Positions 16,916 through 24,440 of a DNA stretch of 30,834 nucleotides are shown in pieces. The DNA is from UBA826 sp045564655 (GTDB lineage: Bacteria; Chloroflexota; Dehalococcoidia; Lucifugimonadales; UBA826), in the NCBI GenBank assembly GCA_045564655.1, contig JBJLGX010000027.1:1-30834 (forward strand). The letters run 5' to 3'. Positions within the stretch are counted from its first letter, which is position 1, and the number at the start of each line of letters is the position of its first letter. Under the pieces are notes generated by a model, which made no database searches, was not told the origin of the DNA, and saw nothing but the letters and a program-made list of their open reading frames with translations. A program made the translations under genes and the position numbers.

Positions 16916-18265
16916 ATGAAGACTATTGGATTATGCAGAATAACTGATGTCTCGGAAAAAAGTTGGGATAAAGAAAAATTCAACGTAATATTTGAAGATT
17001 TTTGCGCTACAATGGGTCACTCTCCAGTGAAAAAAATATTCTCAGACCCAAAAGTAAGTGATGATAATTATCCAGAATTAGAAGATTTATTTTCATTCAT
17101 CAATGAAACCGATGGCGGATATTTAATTATTGTACCTGACGCAACTCATGTAAGCTTTGACTTAGAAGGAATTGCTAGAGCTGTTATAAAAGCAGAAAAA
17201 AACCAATCTTCATTTTTCTGCTTAGAGGAAGACTTCCCTGATATTTTACAAAATGCATTCTTACACTTTGATGCTCCTGGGGTGTCACGTAAAAGAAGTA
17301 GCAGCATAAAAGAGTCTATGCAAAAAAGAGCTATGGAAGGTAAATCTTTAGGCAAGCCACCTTTCGGGTACGAAATAAACCCTGAAGGCAAATTTGTCAT
17401 AAATCATGATGAAGCAAAAGTTGTGGAAAAAATTTATTCACTATATGTAAGAGAAGATCTGGGATTAAGAAAAATTGTAGAACATTTAAACGAACTAAAT
17501 TTACTAACAAAAAAAGGGAATGCTTGGAACATAGTATCCATACGAGACATATTAAGAAACACTTCATACATGGGAACTTATACAAGATTCGGATTAAGAC
17601 TAACAAGAAACCATGAACCATTAATTGATGCCGGATTGTTTAGAGAGGCCCAAGATAAAATACGAGAACGAAGAAGATATAGAGGTTTTTCTGACAGTAC
17701 TCCATATCTTTTATCAGGGTTATGTATTTGTGGGTATTGCGGAAGCCGTATGATGGGTTCAAGTCGTAAGCAATCCTGGAAAAGACAGGATGGGACACGC
17801 GTAAAAAATTCCTATAGATACTACCAATGCCAATCAAAAGGTAACAGAGGAACTTGTAAATATCATACATGGCCAACTGAAAAACTAGAAACAAAAGTCT
17901 GGGGATTAGTAAAACAAATGTCTGATTCTGGACAGCTTCAAGCAAGTATGGATGGCGAATCTGGAAATGAAAAAGCAAGTAATGCCGCAGAAGATAGAAT
18001 GCGTCAAGTTGTTGCGGCAGAAGACCGATTTATAGATTCAATGAAAAAAACTTCTAGAGGGCAATCAGTAATAGCAAGATTATCTTTATATTTAGAGCAA
18101 TTAGATTTAGTTCGTTCTCAAGCGTTTATAAGTACTAGTCCCTCAGAAGTCCCAAGCATGATTTCAAACTGGGAAAATAAAAGTTTTGCTGAAAAACAAG
18201 CTTTTTTAAAAGAATACATATCATCTATCACTGTAAAAGATCGTTCTCTGAAAATTAATTTGTAA
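16916..18265 (+). CDS. Serine-recombinase-family protein with degenerate catalytic domain
   Basis: It has the architecture of a large serine recombinase in 449 residues: N-terminal resolvase-like domain (1-135), Recombinase domain from GKSLGKPPFGYEI (143-154) to about 255, zinc beta-ribbon with Cys270/272/275, Cys305 and Cys314, then a helical/coiled C-terminus. The active site is gone. The usual YxRVS reads LCRIT, with Thr10 where the nucleophilic Ser should be, and the usual DRLSRS reads DATHVS (75-80), losing both catalytic Arg. DNA-binding parts look intact, so a DNA- or RNA-binding role is more likely than strand exchange. The open frame reaches back to 16865, but the ATG at 16916, just after the COG1579 stop, gives the normal N-terminus. 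Confidence 0.85.
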   Translation: MKTIGLCRITDVSEKSWDKEKFNVIFEDFCATMGHSPVKKIFSDPKVSDDNYPELEDLFSFINETDGGYLIIVPDATHVSFDLEGIARAVIKAEKNQSSFFCLEEDFPDILQNAFLHFDAPGVSRKRSSSIKESMQKRAMEGKSLGKPPFGYEINPEGKFVINHDEAKVVEKIYSLYVREDLGLRKIVEHLNELNLLTKKGNAWNIVSIRDILRNTSYMGTYTRFGLRLTRNHEPLIDAGLFREAQDKIRERRRYRGFSDSTPYLLSGLCICGYCGSRMMGSSRKQSWKRQDGTRVKNSYRYYQCQSKGNRGTCKYHTWPTEKLETKVWGLVKQMSDSGQLQASMDGESGNEKASNAAEDRMRQVVAAEDRFIDSMKKTSRGQSVIARLSLYLEQLDLVRSQAFISTSPSEVPSMISNWENKSFAEKQAFLKEYISSITVKDRSLKINL

Positions 18266-18288
18266 TTTTATACTTCTATTAAAAATGT

Positions 18289-18294
18289 TATTAT
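18289..18294 (+). promoter_or_regulatory. -10 box candidate of rnpB
   Basis: TATTAT ends 6 nt before the predicted 5' end of RNase P RNA at 18301. The -35 is poor (TTTTAT at 18266-18271, 17-nt spacer). The position relative to the RNA 5' end is the main support. Confidence 0.35.
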
Positions 18295-18300
18295 TTATTC

Positions 18301-18655
18301 AAGGTTGAGAAAGACGGACGGCCGCTGAAATAATATTTAAAATTCAGAGGAAAGTCCGAGCTCTCTCGGAAGGATGCCCGTTAACCGCGGGGCGGGGCGA
18401 CCCGACGGATAGTGCCACAGAAATATACCGCTGTTTTTACAGTAAGGGTGAAAAGGTGAGGTAAGAGCTCACCGCAAAAATGGTAACATTTTTGGCTAGG
18501 TAAACCCCATCTGGAGCAAGGCCTAATAGAGGTAATTAAGGTCCGAGCCTTACCTGGGTTGGCCGCTTGACTATTTCGGTAACGAAGTAGCTAGATAGAT
18601 GGTCGTCACTTCATTTATGGAGTACAGAACTCGGCTTACAGTCCTTCTCAGCCTT
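18301..18655 (+). ncRNA. rnpB: RNase P RNA, bacterial class A
   Basis: This is the catalytic RNA of RNase P, which matures the 5' ends of tRNAs. The universally conserved blocks appear in order: GAGGAAAGTCCGAGCTC (from 18345), GCGGGGCGACCCGACGG with AGTGCCACAGAAATATACCG, AGGGTGAAAAGGTGAGGTAAGAGCTCACCG, TAAACCCCATCTGGAGCAAG, GGTTGGCCGCTTGA and ACAGAACTCGGCTTACA near the 3' end. Helix P1 closes between AAGGTTGAGAAAGAC (18301-18315) and GTCCTTCTCAGCCTT (18641-18655), which sets both ends. Length about 355 nt. tRNA-Trp follows after 8 nt, so the two are probably one transcript. Confidence 0.96.
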
Positions 18656-18663
18656 ATTAATTA

Positions 18664-18739
18664 AGGGGTGTAGCTCAGTTGGTAGAGCGTTGGTCTCCAA
18701 AACCAAAGGTCGTGGGTTCGATCCCTGCCACCCCTGCCA
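18664..18739 (+). tRNA. tRNA-Trp (anticodon CCA)
   Basis: Full cloverleaf: acceptor AGGGGTG with CACCCCT, discriminator G, encoded CCA end. D-arm TAGCTCAGTTGGTAGAGC; anticodon stem TTGGT/ACCAA around loop CTCCAAA, giving CCA; T-arm GGGTTCGATCCC. It begins 8 nt after RNase P RNA. A partial, degenerate copy of its 3' half is found at 22439-22464. Confidence 0.97.
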
Positions 18740-18827
18740 CAAATTTGTCCGTATCGTAGCTAAATGGTTACAAAATTACACACTACTGGTAATAATTTTA
18801 CTTGTAGGAATGGAAATTGTCCGAGCG

Positions 18828-18852
18828 AAAATGGACTAAAATGGACTAAAAT
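18828..18852. repeat. Short tandem repeat, AAAATGGACT x 2.5
   Basis: The decamer AAAATGGACT occurs twice head to tail (18828-18837 and 18838-18847) followed by AAAAT; another TGGACT follows shortly after. It lies in the non-coding 173 nt between tRNA-Trp and the next gene. No function is evident. Confidence 0.6.
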
Positions 18853-18912
18853 ACCTGGACTTTACTTTTTTCGTCTACGCACATGCTAGGATATGTAAAG
18901 TAGGAGGTTTAT

Positions 18913-19215
18913 ATGAATGAAGAACACGGATTACCTGAAATATTTGGCTCAATTTTTGGAGCATTAATTTTTATAGCCATTCCTGGTATAGGGATAGGAT
19001 TTCTTTGGAAATGGGCTTTAGGATCAGATTCAATGACACCAGTTATGATCAATACTTCCATTTATGTATTAATCGCTATTATTTACGGTGGGTTTGTAGG
19101 ATTACTTCCTAGTAGAAATGCCCGACAGGGGGCTAATTTTATGCTAATGCCATTGCTAGTTATAGTTTGTCATATTATAGTGCCTGTAATCGCTGTGATC
19201 ATCAAAATATTTTAA
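18913..19215 (+). CDS. Small three-helix membrane protein of unknown function
   Basis: I do not recognise this 100-residue protein. It has three hydrophobic segments (about 13-33, 45-64 and 77-98) separated by short polar loops, with LLPSRNARQG (64-73) as the only clearly charged loop. AGGAGG sits at good spacing upstream of the ATG at 18913. An extended -10-like TGCTAGGAT lies about 30 nt upstream of the start, which suggests its own promoter. It is the first gene after tRNA-Trp in the accessory segment. The strong ribosome binding site makes it likely to be real. Confidence 0.7.
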   Translation: MNEEHGLPEIFGSIFGALIFIAIPGIGIGFLWKWALGSDSMTPVMINTSIYVLIAIIYGGFVGLLPSRNARQGANFMLMPLLVIVCHIIVPVIAVIIKIF

Positions 19216-19322
19216 ATGCCTAGAGTTTTCGTTTCGGTATTTTATTCTCTAGTATACTGATGTATATGATTGGATTTTGATTGAGGCAAATTATGAATCG
19301 TTGAGAATCATAAAAAAATGAA

Positions 19323-19856
19323 CTATCTATATATACCTCCACATATTCCTTGAGATCTCATCACATTAACTTCTTTTAATTTTCCATTCGCTTGATTCAT
19401 AAGTTGAGTTGATTCCTCCAGTGTATTTTGATCTGATGTATCAATAGATAATTTCCAAGTTGATTCAGCTTCAATTAATAAAGATAAGTATAAATCCATT
19501 TCATAATGGTGTTTTTGACAATCTGACGGCACAAACCCTATATTTTTAAATTTTTCTCTTGTACGAATGGATTGATCTAAACTTGCGCTTACATTCTCGT
19601 ATAATTGTTCAGAAAGAATGTTTATATAAGGATCATCTTGGTCAAGTGACTTATACAACTCGCTTATTTCGTTGAATTTTTGCTCAAATTTTTGATCAGC
19701 TTGGGTAAATTCAGAGTTTATAGACTTAAAAGACTCTACATATTGTATGATATCTTCCGGAATATCTTCTTTAGAGCCACAAGATACTGTCACAAAAAAT
19801 ATATTGAAACAAATAGTGACTAATATTATTTTAGATTTCATAATTTTATTGACCAT
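19323..19856 (-). CDS. Putative lipoprotein, helical, unknown function
   Basis: A 177-residue protein with an N-terminal signal ending in a lipobox (VTVSC, about residues 22-26), so it is probably anchored on the outside of the membrane. The mature part is charged and predicted mostly helical, with FTQADQKFEQKFNEISELYK as an amphipathic stretch, and has a Cys-His pair (SDCQKHHYE) and a second Cys near the C-terminus (GICGG). No family is recognised. AAGGA supports the ATG at 19856; ATG at 19841 is an alternative. The gene starts 21 nt after the stop of the zinc-ribbon HExxH gene, so they are likely one operon. Confidence 0.7.
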   Translation of the reverse strand: MVNKIMKSKIILVTICFNIFFVTVSCGSKEDIPEDIIQYVESFKSINSEFTQADQKFEQKFNEISELYKSLDQDDPYINILSEQLYENVSASLDQSIRTREKFKNIGFVPSDCQKHHYEMDLYLSLLIEAESTWKLSIDTSDQNTLEESTQLMNQANGKLKEVNVMRSQGICGGIYR

Positions 19857-19877
19857 GGGCTATCCTTTATTTTGCAT

Positions 19878-21611
19878 TTATTGATAAATTAATGGTTCTA
19901 TGTAGCAGTCGCCTTCCAAATGGATATTAATATTATTAATAGTTGATTGAATTTCTAATCTAGCATATTCAACTTCAACTGAAATATCTGAATCACTATC
20001 AAATAAAAAAATATAATAATTTTCCATTTGATAAATTAAAGTTTCCATTAAATACAACAAAGTATTTTCGGAATCAGTATTTTCGGAATTAAATGTGAAA
20101 TTTTTCAATGGAATCAGTGAATATTTATAATTATCTAAAGAATTAGTAAATGATCCAGAAGAGGTGGTTAAAATATTTAAGCTGTCTTGAGTAAGAATTT
20201 TCCAGGATTCCGCATCATTACATGCCGATTGCCTTGTTAAAGCATCTGAGTTAGTAACATCCGCTGACAAAATTATTTCTAATTTTTCATCACCATTTTT
20301 GTTATGTAAAAAATCATCAAATTTAATATAAAATTCTTCGAAAGAAATTCCGATATTTCTGTGAAATGATTCTTCAGCACCATATTCTTTCAAATCATCC
20401 CAATAATCTATCATAATAGCATCATGACTAGATAAGGCCGCTGCATACAAAGCCGCTAAATAAGACTGAGCATACCAATACTCTCCGGTATATACATTAG
20501 AATTCTCAAGAATGCTAATGTAGTCGTTTTGAGTCACACCTTCAGAGATAGAAATATCTTTTACATATGCTTGACCTTCAAGTGTTAACAAAATATCTAC
20601 TATTTCAGCATTCAATATTATGGTATCTTCAAAGTCTCGCAATCCCATCTGATTCATTAAAAGAAATGAAGCGTATTCAGCAGTGCCTTCCATCAACCAA
20701 AAAGGACCCTGATTATACATTTTATTAAAATCTTCTTCCGTATAGGGCGGAGACATATCAGAATGAACACCTTGATATAGATGAAAATATTCATGTGAGA
20801 TTAATTCAATATAATACTCAGAAGTTTCAATATTTGATTGATTAATAATTAGCAAATGACCATTATCTGCAGTAGTAATAGGAGCATAAATTCCTGCAAG
20901 CTTTAAATCAATCGTCTGTTTGAAGAGACGATTGACAGAAGATATACACATAGATTGATCTAAGTTTACAAGTGTAAATTTGCACACATCTGAAACTATA
21001 AGATGCAAATCTGAGTTATCAGAATTATATAAAACTATTCCTACGTAATTTACAACACGATCATTGGAGTTAAAAGTATCCACCCTAACTGTAAAATCCT
21101 CTTTAGTCAGATGATAATTAGATATAATTAACTCAAGGCCACTTATTATCTCCACCACATAAGTAGAATCAAACCCTAAATATTCCAGCAACTCAACACA
21201 AATAAATTCGAGAGCAATACCATCGTTGCATACATCGCTACCTGCAAATGTTTTAGATGGTATTAAATCAGAATCAGTAGTTATCTCAATCAATGGGATA
21301 GGAGTAGAGATAGGAGTAGGAGTTTTATTCACTAAAGTATTAATATCAGGGTTTTTTTCAAAATCTAGTCTCTTGGGTTCTTCAATCGATATAACAGAAG
21401 CAGATAAATCGTTTTGTGATATCCCGACATGATCTTCATAAATTAAGTATGCTGATAGCAGTAAAGCAAACCCAATGATTAGTACGAAAACTTTACGTTT
21501 ATTTGATTTTGGAATAATTGACTGGCCACAATTGTAGCAATTGCTACTTGGCGTTAATAGCTTTGTCCCGCATTTTATACAAAATTTATCATCCACTATA
21601 CAGCGCCCCAC
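19878..21611 (-). CDS. Membrane-anchored zinc-ribbon protein with HExxH peptidase-like domain
   Basis: A 577-residue protein (from GTG at 21611; GTG at 21596 is also plausible). Domains in order: zinc ribbon CxxC...CxxC (Cys11/14/25/28), one membrane helix (41-57), a Pro/Thr linker (TPTPISTPIPL, 97-107), then a large extracytoplasmic domain. That domain holds SHEYFHLYQG with HEYFH at 273-277 and, 31 residues on, WLMEGTAEY with Glu308. HExxH followed by an EGxAxY glutamate is the gluzincin (peptidase MA-like) zinc site, so a secreted-face metalloprotease is plausible but unproven. The helix would put the ribbon in the cytoplasm and the peptidase domain outside. Divergent from another zinc-ribbon membrane protein gene; followed by a lipoprotein gene. 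Confidence 0.75.
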   Translation of the reverse strand: MGRCIVDDKFCIKCGTKLLTPSSNCYNCGQSIIPKSNKRKVFVLIIGFALLLSAYLIYEDHVGISQNDLSASVISIEEPKRLDFEKNPDINTLVNKTPTPISTPIPLIEITTDSDLIPSKTFAGSDVCNDGIALEFICVELLEYLGFDSTYVVEIISGLELIISNYHLTKEDFTVRVDTFNSNDRVVNYVGIVLYNSDNSDLHLIVSDVCKFTLVNLDQSMCISSVNRLFKQTIDLKLAGIYAPITTADNGHLLIINQSNIETSEYYIELISHEYFHLYQGVHSDMSPPYTEEDFNKMYNQGPFWLMEGTAEYASFLLMNQMGLRDFEDTIILNAEIVDILLTLEGQAYVKDISISEGVTQNDYISILENSNVYTGEYWYAQSYLAALYAAALSSHDAIMIDYWDDLKEYGAEESFHRNIGISFEEFYIKFDDFLHNKNGDEKLEIILSADVTNSDALTRQSACNDAESWKILTQDSLNILTTSSGSFTNSLDNYKYSLIPLKNFTFNSENTDSENTLLYLMETLIYQMENYYIFLFDSDSDISVEVEYARLEIQSTINNINIHLEGDCYIEPLIYQ

Positions 21612-21733
21612 TATTTCGTAAGATTAGATTTATTGAAAGACATATGTCAAAAAAAAATGACACTATCTCAATTATCGGATATATTATGTATATGATCAAA
21701 AAAAGAAATACTTATCATTCTAGTAAATAATAT

Positions 21734-22402
21734 ATGGTTTCTCAATATTGTCCAAATTGCCAATCATTAGTGATAGCAAGCGATCAAAATTGTTCTGTAT
21801 GCAATTTTGATTTATCTTATGAAAATCTTGAGCGACAACAAATTTACCAATCAGCTTATGAGTCTGCAGCAAATCAAATATTAGGCAACCGTCATATTTA
21901 TTGGGCAATAGGGTTTATTGTCATTGGCACTGCGATCTCATTAGGATCTTTTCTAGCAACAGAATCAGGAACTTATCTTGTGACGTGGGGTATTGTGCTT
22001 TACGGACTTTACAGACTTATTATCGGGCTGCCAAACGCATCAAATAAACTAAGAATTCTAGGAATATCAATTACTTTAATTTGTGCCATATCTTCGTATT
22101 GGTTGATTCTGGGAGACGGTAGCTTTACTCCTTCTAATGATTTTACAAAATCTTCTGTGGACGTAAGTGCTATGCCTGAAGTGCGTGATTGCCTAGATAG
22201 TTCAGGGCTAGTTGTCAAATGTGCAGCAAGTCAAAGTGTATACGAAGTAACTAACGCGATTCGCATCAAATCAAATACTTTGCCTACTGATTTTTCACGA
22301 TATGATCAGAATTGTCCTTCTGACACTCAAGGAATCTTCACCCCCACAAAAGAAACTTGGGCAGAAGGCGACAGAGCTTTTTTATGCGTTAAAGAAAGAT
22401 AG
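21734..22402 (+). CDS. Zinc-ribbon membrane protein of unknown function
   Basis: A 222-residue protein. It has an N-terminal double-CxxC zinc ribbon (Cys6/Cys9 in YCPNCQ and Cys20/Cys23 in CSVCNFD), a short helical segment, then three membrane helices (about 55-74, 82-99 and 107-126). The C-terminal domain of about 95 residues contains two close Cys (DCLDSSGLVVKCAAS) and two more (NCPSD, FLCVKE), so it may be disulfide-bonded on the outside. The domain order echoes the divergent neighbour (ribbon, then membrane, then exterior domain), though the exterior domains differ. The ribosome binding site is weak. Function unknown. Confidence 0.68.
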   Translation: MVSQYCPNCQSLVIASDQNCSVCNFDLSYENLERQQIYQSAYESAANQILGNRHIYWAIGFIVIGTAISLGSFLATESGTYLVTWGIVLYGLYRLIIGLPNASNKLRILGISITLICAISSYWLILGDGSFTPSNDFTKSSVDVSAMPEVRDCLDSSGLVVKCAASQSVYEVTNAIRIKSNTLPTDFSRYDQNCPSDTQGIFTPTKETWAEGDRAFLCVKER

Positions 22403-22410
22403 CGAAAATG

Positions 22411-22464
22411 AGACTATAGCTCAGGTGGTTAGAGCGCTGTCTCCAAAACCAAAGATCGTGGATT
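22411..22464 (+). pseudogene. Degenerate tRNA-like fragment (tRNA-Trp remnant)
   Basis: The text has a D-arm-like TAGCTCAGGTGGTTAGAGCG and then GTCTCCAAAACCAAAG, an exact 16-nt match to the anticodon arm of tRNA-Trp. Over 22439-22464 it differs from tRNA-Trp 18693-18718 at two of 26 positions. There is no T-arm or 3' acceptor strand, and the 5' end does not pair. It cannot be a working tRNA. It begins 8 nt after the preceding gene. Confidence 0.75.
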
Positions 22465-22489
22465 ATATTTTTTACTAATGTGGTCATTC

Positions 22490-23038
22490 TCATTCCCAGA
22501 TTATGCCGTTTGCTTTATCTGTCATGTACATCATACTTGTAAATCTCATTATGCCGTCTTTGCGAAAACCTAACACTATTCCGGTAAATGAATTTTCTTC
22601 TCTATTGCTATCATATTCTGTATTTTTTTTATTACGTGAAAATTTCCTTTGCATGAAACTTAGTTTGTTTCCATATCTGTCATAGTCCTTACGGTAAACG
22701 TCGATATAATAATGGCAAGCATCATCTAAGTATTTATTTGGAAGTTCTGAAGATTCAGTATCTGTATGAAGAAAATCAACCAATCGTAGAGCCACATTAA
22801 CTATTTGTTTTTCTAGAACTTTACGATCTTCACCAAAGTGTCGTTCTTCTAGTTCAAACATTAGTAGCGTCGCTACATGAAATTCTAAACTCCATCCTGA
22901 GTCAGGATACTCATTAGCTATTTCTGTTTCTGCAGGAGAAAAATCTTTTGGGTCTTTAAATTTCAGGAATTCTCTTTTAAGAATTATTCTTGCAGTATAT
23001 ATTACTAAAGAGTCAAATTTGTGGTCGTCTAAATACAT
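22490..23038 (-). CDS. Hypothetical protein
   Basis: Not recognised. From the ATG at 23038 (AAGGAG 9 nt upstream) it has 182 residues; the frame is open to 23074 but the longer start has no such site. The protein is charged and mostly helical at the N-terminus (DHKFDSLVIYTARIILKREFLKF, split here only by eye), with no signal peptide, no membrane helix and no evident catalytic motif. The C-terminal 60 residues (FTGIVLGFRKDGIMRFTSMMY) look beta-rich. Its start is 16 nt after the stop of the small membrane protein gene upstream, so the two are probably co-transcribed. Confidence 0.62.
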   Translation of the reverse strand: MYLDDHKFDSLVIYTARIILKREFLKFKDPKDFSPAETEIANEYPDSGWSLEFHVATLLMFELEERHFGEDRKVLEKQIVNVALRLVDFLHTDTESSELPNKYLDDACHYYIDVYRKDYDRYGNKLSFMQRKFSRNKKNTEYDSNREENSFTGIVLGFRKDGIMRFTSMMYMTDKANGIIWE

Positions 23039-23054
23039 ATGGTACCGCTCCTTG

Positions 23055-23408
23055 TTAATTAAAACTACCAACAATTATCAATATTAAAAGAATTGGCATT
23101 CCTACAATATATACTAATTGTATTAAAGACCTGAAAATTACGAACAATATAACTCCAGGAATAGGGAGTAGTATCCAGCCCAATAGTAAAAACCACCAAG
23201 TATACGAATAGCTTAACCAAATTAATGCTGCTGTTAGTAAAAGCCAGTTAAACATTTCAAATAACGGACCCGTTTTATAGAAAACAACTCCTATATCAGC
23301 TGCTCCCTGTTGTGCTTTACCGTGCCATAGATTAAACGCAAAAGCTAATGATGCTAAGCTAATTAATAAATATTCATTTATAATCATTTGTTCTAGTGTT
23401 TCAATCAT
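23055..23408 (-). CDS. Small membrane protein of unknown function
   Basis: A 117-residue protein with three hydrophobic segments (about 12-28, 50-72 and 74-112, the last possibly two helices). Aromatic-rich loops such as WLSYSYTWWFLLLGW lie between them. No family is recognised. ATG at 23408 with a GAGAG-like site upstream. It is followed after 16 nt by the soluble hypothetical gene with a strong ribosome binding site, so they probably act together. Confidence 0.62.
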   Translation of the reverse strand: MIETLEQMIINEYLLISLASLAFAFNLWHGKAQQGAADIGVVFYKTGPLFEMFNWLLLTAALIWLSYSYTWWFLLLGWILLPIPGVILFVIFRSLIQLVYIVGMPILLILIIVGSFN

Positions 23409-23472
23409 ATTATGCTCTCATTATAGGATAGAGCCAAAGGCGACAATTACTCACACAGGTGTTTTTTCTTGG

Positions 23473-23883
23473 TTAGCTAAAATCGTGAAGTTCCCATGTA
23501 GCTGTACCTTCTGGGTCTACATTCCAGTAAAACACTATACATTTCCCATTTAGTTCTGATAACGATGGAGCAGAAGTTTGAAAATACGAAGTACCTTTCC
23601 ATGCACTCCCTCCATCCTCTGTGTTAACTCCAACTCCAGTAGCAGAAAATGTAGCCCATCCATCAGCAACAAAAACAATACCAGAATCTGGGCACTCTCC
23701 TTGCCAATGTCCACCAGGTTTTAGTACACCTTGAAAAGTAGTTATAGACTGAAGCACTTCAGTTCCTAAAAGATTTCCTTCAAGTGAAAGCCCAGATACT
23801 TCTATTCTTGGGTATCCATCTACAGAAGGTAAAGCTTTAACAGTTGTAGCATATTTTATTGTTCCAATTTTCTTTAATGGCAT
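23473..23883 (-). CDS. Hypothetical beta-rich protein
   Basis: A 136-residue protein with no signal peptide or membrane helix. Alternating hydrophobic residues and many Gly/Ser (TTFQGVLKPGGHWQGECPDSG, broken into strands) suggest a small beta-barrel or lipocalin-like fold, ending ATWELHDFS. Such small barrels include allene-oxide-cyclase-like and DUF3224-like proteins, but no diagnostic motif is seen, so this is only a fold guess. An AAGGAG-like site (rc of CTCCTT) precedes the ATG at 23883. It is divergent from the PH-domain gene. Confidence 0.65.
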   Translation of the reverse strand: MPLKKIGTIKYATTVKALPSVDGYPRIEVSGLSLEGNLLGTEVLQSITTFQGVLKPGGHWQGECPDSGIVFVADGWATFSATGVGVNTEDGGSAWKGTSYFQTSAPSLSELNGKCIVFYWNVDPEGTATWELHDFS

Positions 23884-23981
23884 TTAGACTCCTTATCTAT
23901 AAATAAAATAACCAATATTTCTTCAAACTATAACATGCTATTATGGCCCAAAGTGTTTTGTAGAAAACAAGAGGTGATTTT

Positions 23982-24368
23982 ATGGGAATAATTTCTGGAT
24001 GGATGGGTCATGCAAGTAATGAGGCGGTTGATGATGCCAAAAAAATATTCGGAGAAATGTTAGTTAGAGATGAAGAAATATTAACAGCGTATAAATGGGT
24101 GAGAGACAGAGTTGTATTTACAACACATAGAATAATATGGGAAGACATAAAAGGGATGACAGGTAAAAAGAAAGAATTTATGAGTATCCCATACGCTAAT
24201 ATTACTAAGTTCTCAAAAGAGAGTTCTGGGTGGATGGATTTAGATGCTGAGCTTAGAATTTGGGTGAGAGGCGAACCAATAAATGACCCAATTAAATGGG
24301 AATTTAAAAAAGATGCTGGGGTAAATGAAATATTCAGAATATTATCTGAAGGAGTTTTACAAACCTAG
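23982..24368 (+). CDS. Bacterial PH-domain protein
   Basis: A 128-residue cytoplasmic protein that fits the bacterial pleckstrin-homology family (bPH_1 type): a short N-terminal helix, EEILTAYKWVRDRVVFTTHRIIWEDIKGMTGKK in strand-turn pattern (broken here by eye at residues 32-64), then SIPYANITKFSKESS (68-82) and LDAELRIWVRG (87-97). These correspond to the usual R-D-x-V-x-F-T-x-x-R and Y-x-x-I landmarks. Proteins of this type oligomerise in rings; their ligand and role are unknown. AAGAGGTGATTTT before the ATG is a good ribosome binding site. Confidence 0.8.
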   Translation: MGIISGWMGHASNEAVDDAKKIFGEMLVRDEEILTAYKWVRDRVVFTTHRIIWEDIKGMTGKKKEFMSIPYANITKFSKESSGWMDLDAELRIWVRGEPINDPIKWEFKKDAGVNEIFRILSEGVLQT

Positions 24369-24440
24369 TCATAATTTTTAATCTTTCAGAATAACGAATT
24401 TTTTAAACCTATTTTCAGAGAAAAGGGGGTCAAAGGCAAT

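Noticed and set aside
17397..17978. Minus-strand hydrophobic ORFs inside the recombinase-like gene
   Set aside because: They are antisense shadows: their Leu/Phe-rich composition mirrors the Lys/Glu-rich sense frame.
16916..18265. Recombinase read as an active integrase that moved the segment after tRNA-Trp
   Set aside because: The catalytic Ser and Arg residues are missing and the gene is coupled to COG1579 on the other side of rnpB, so it cannot be taken as the integrase of that segment.
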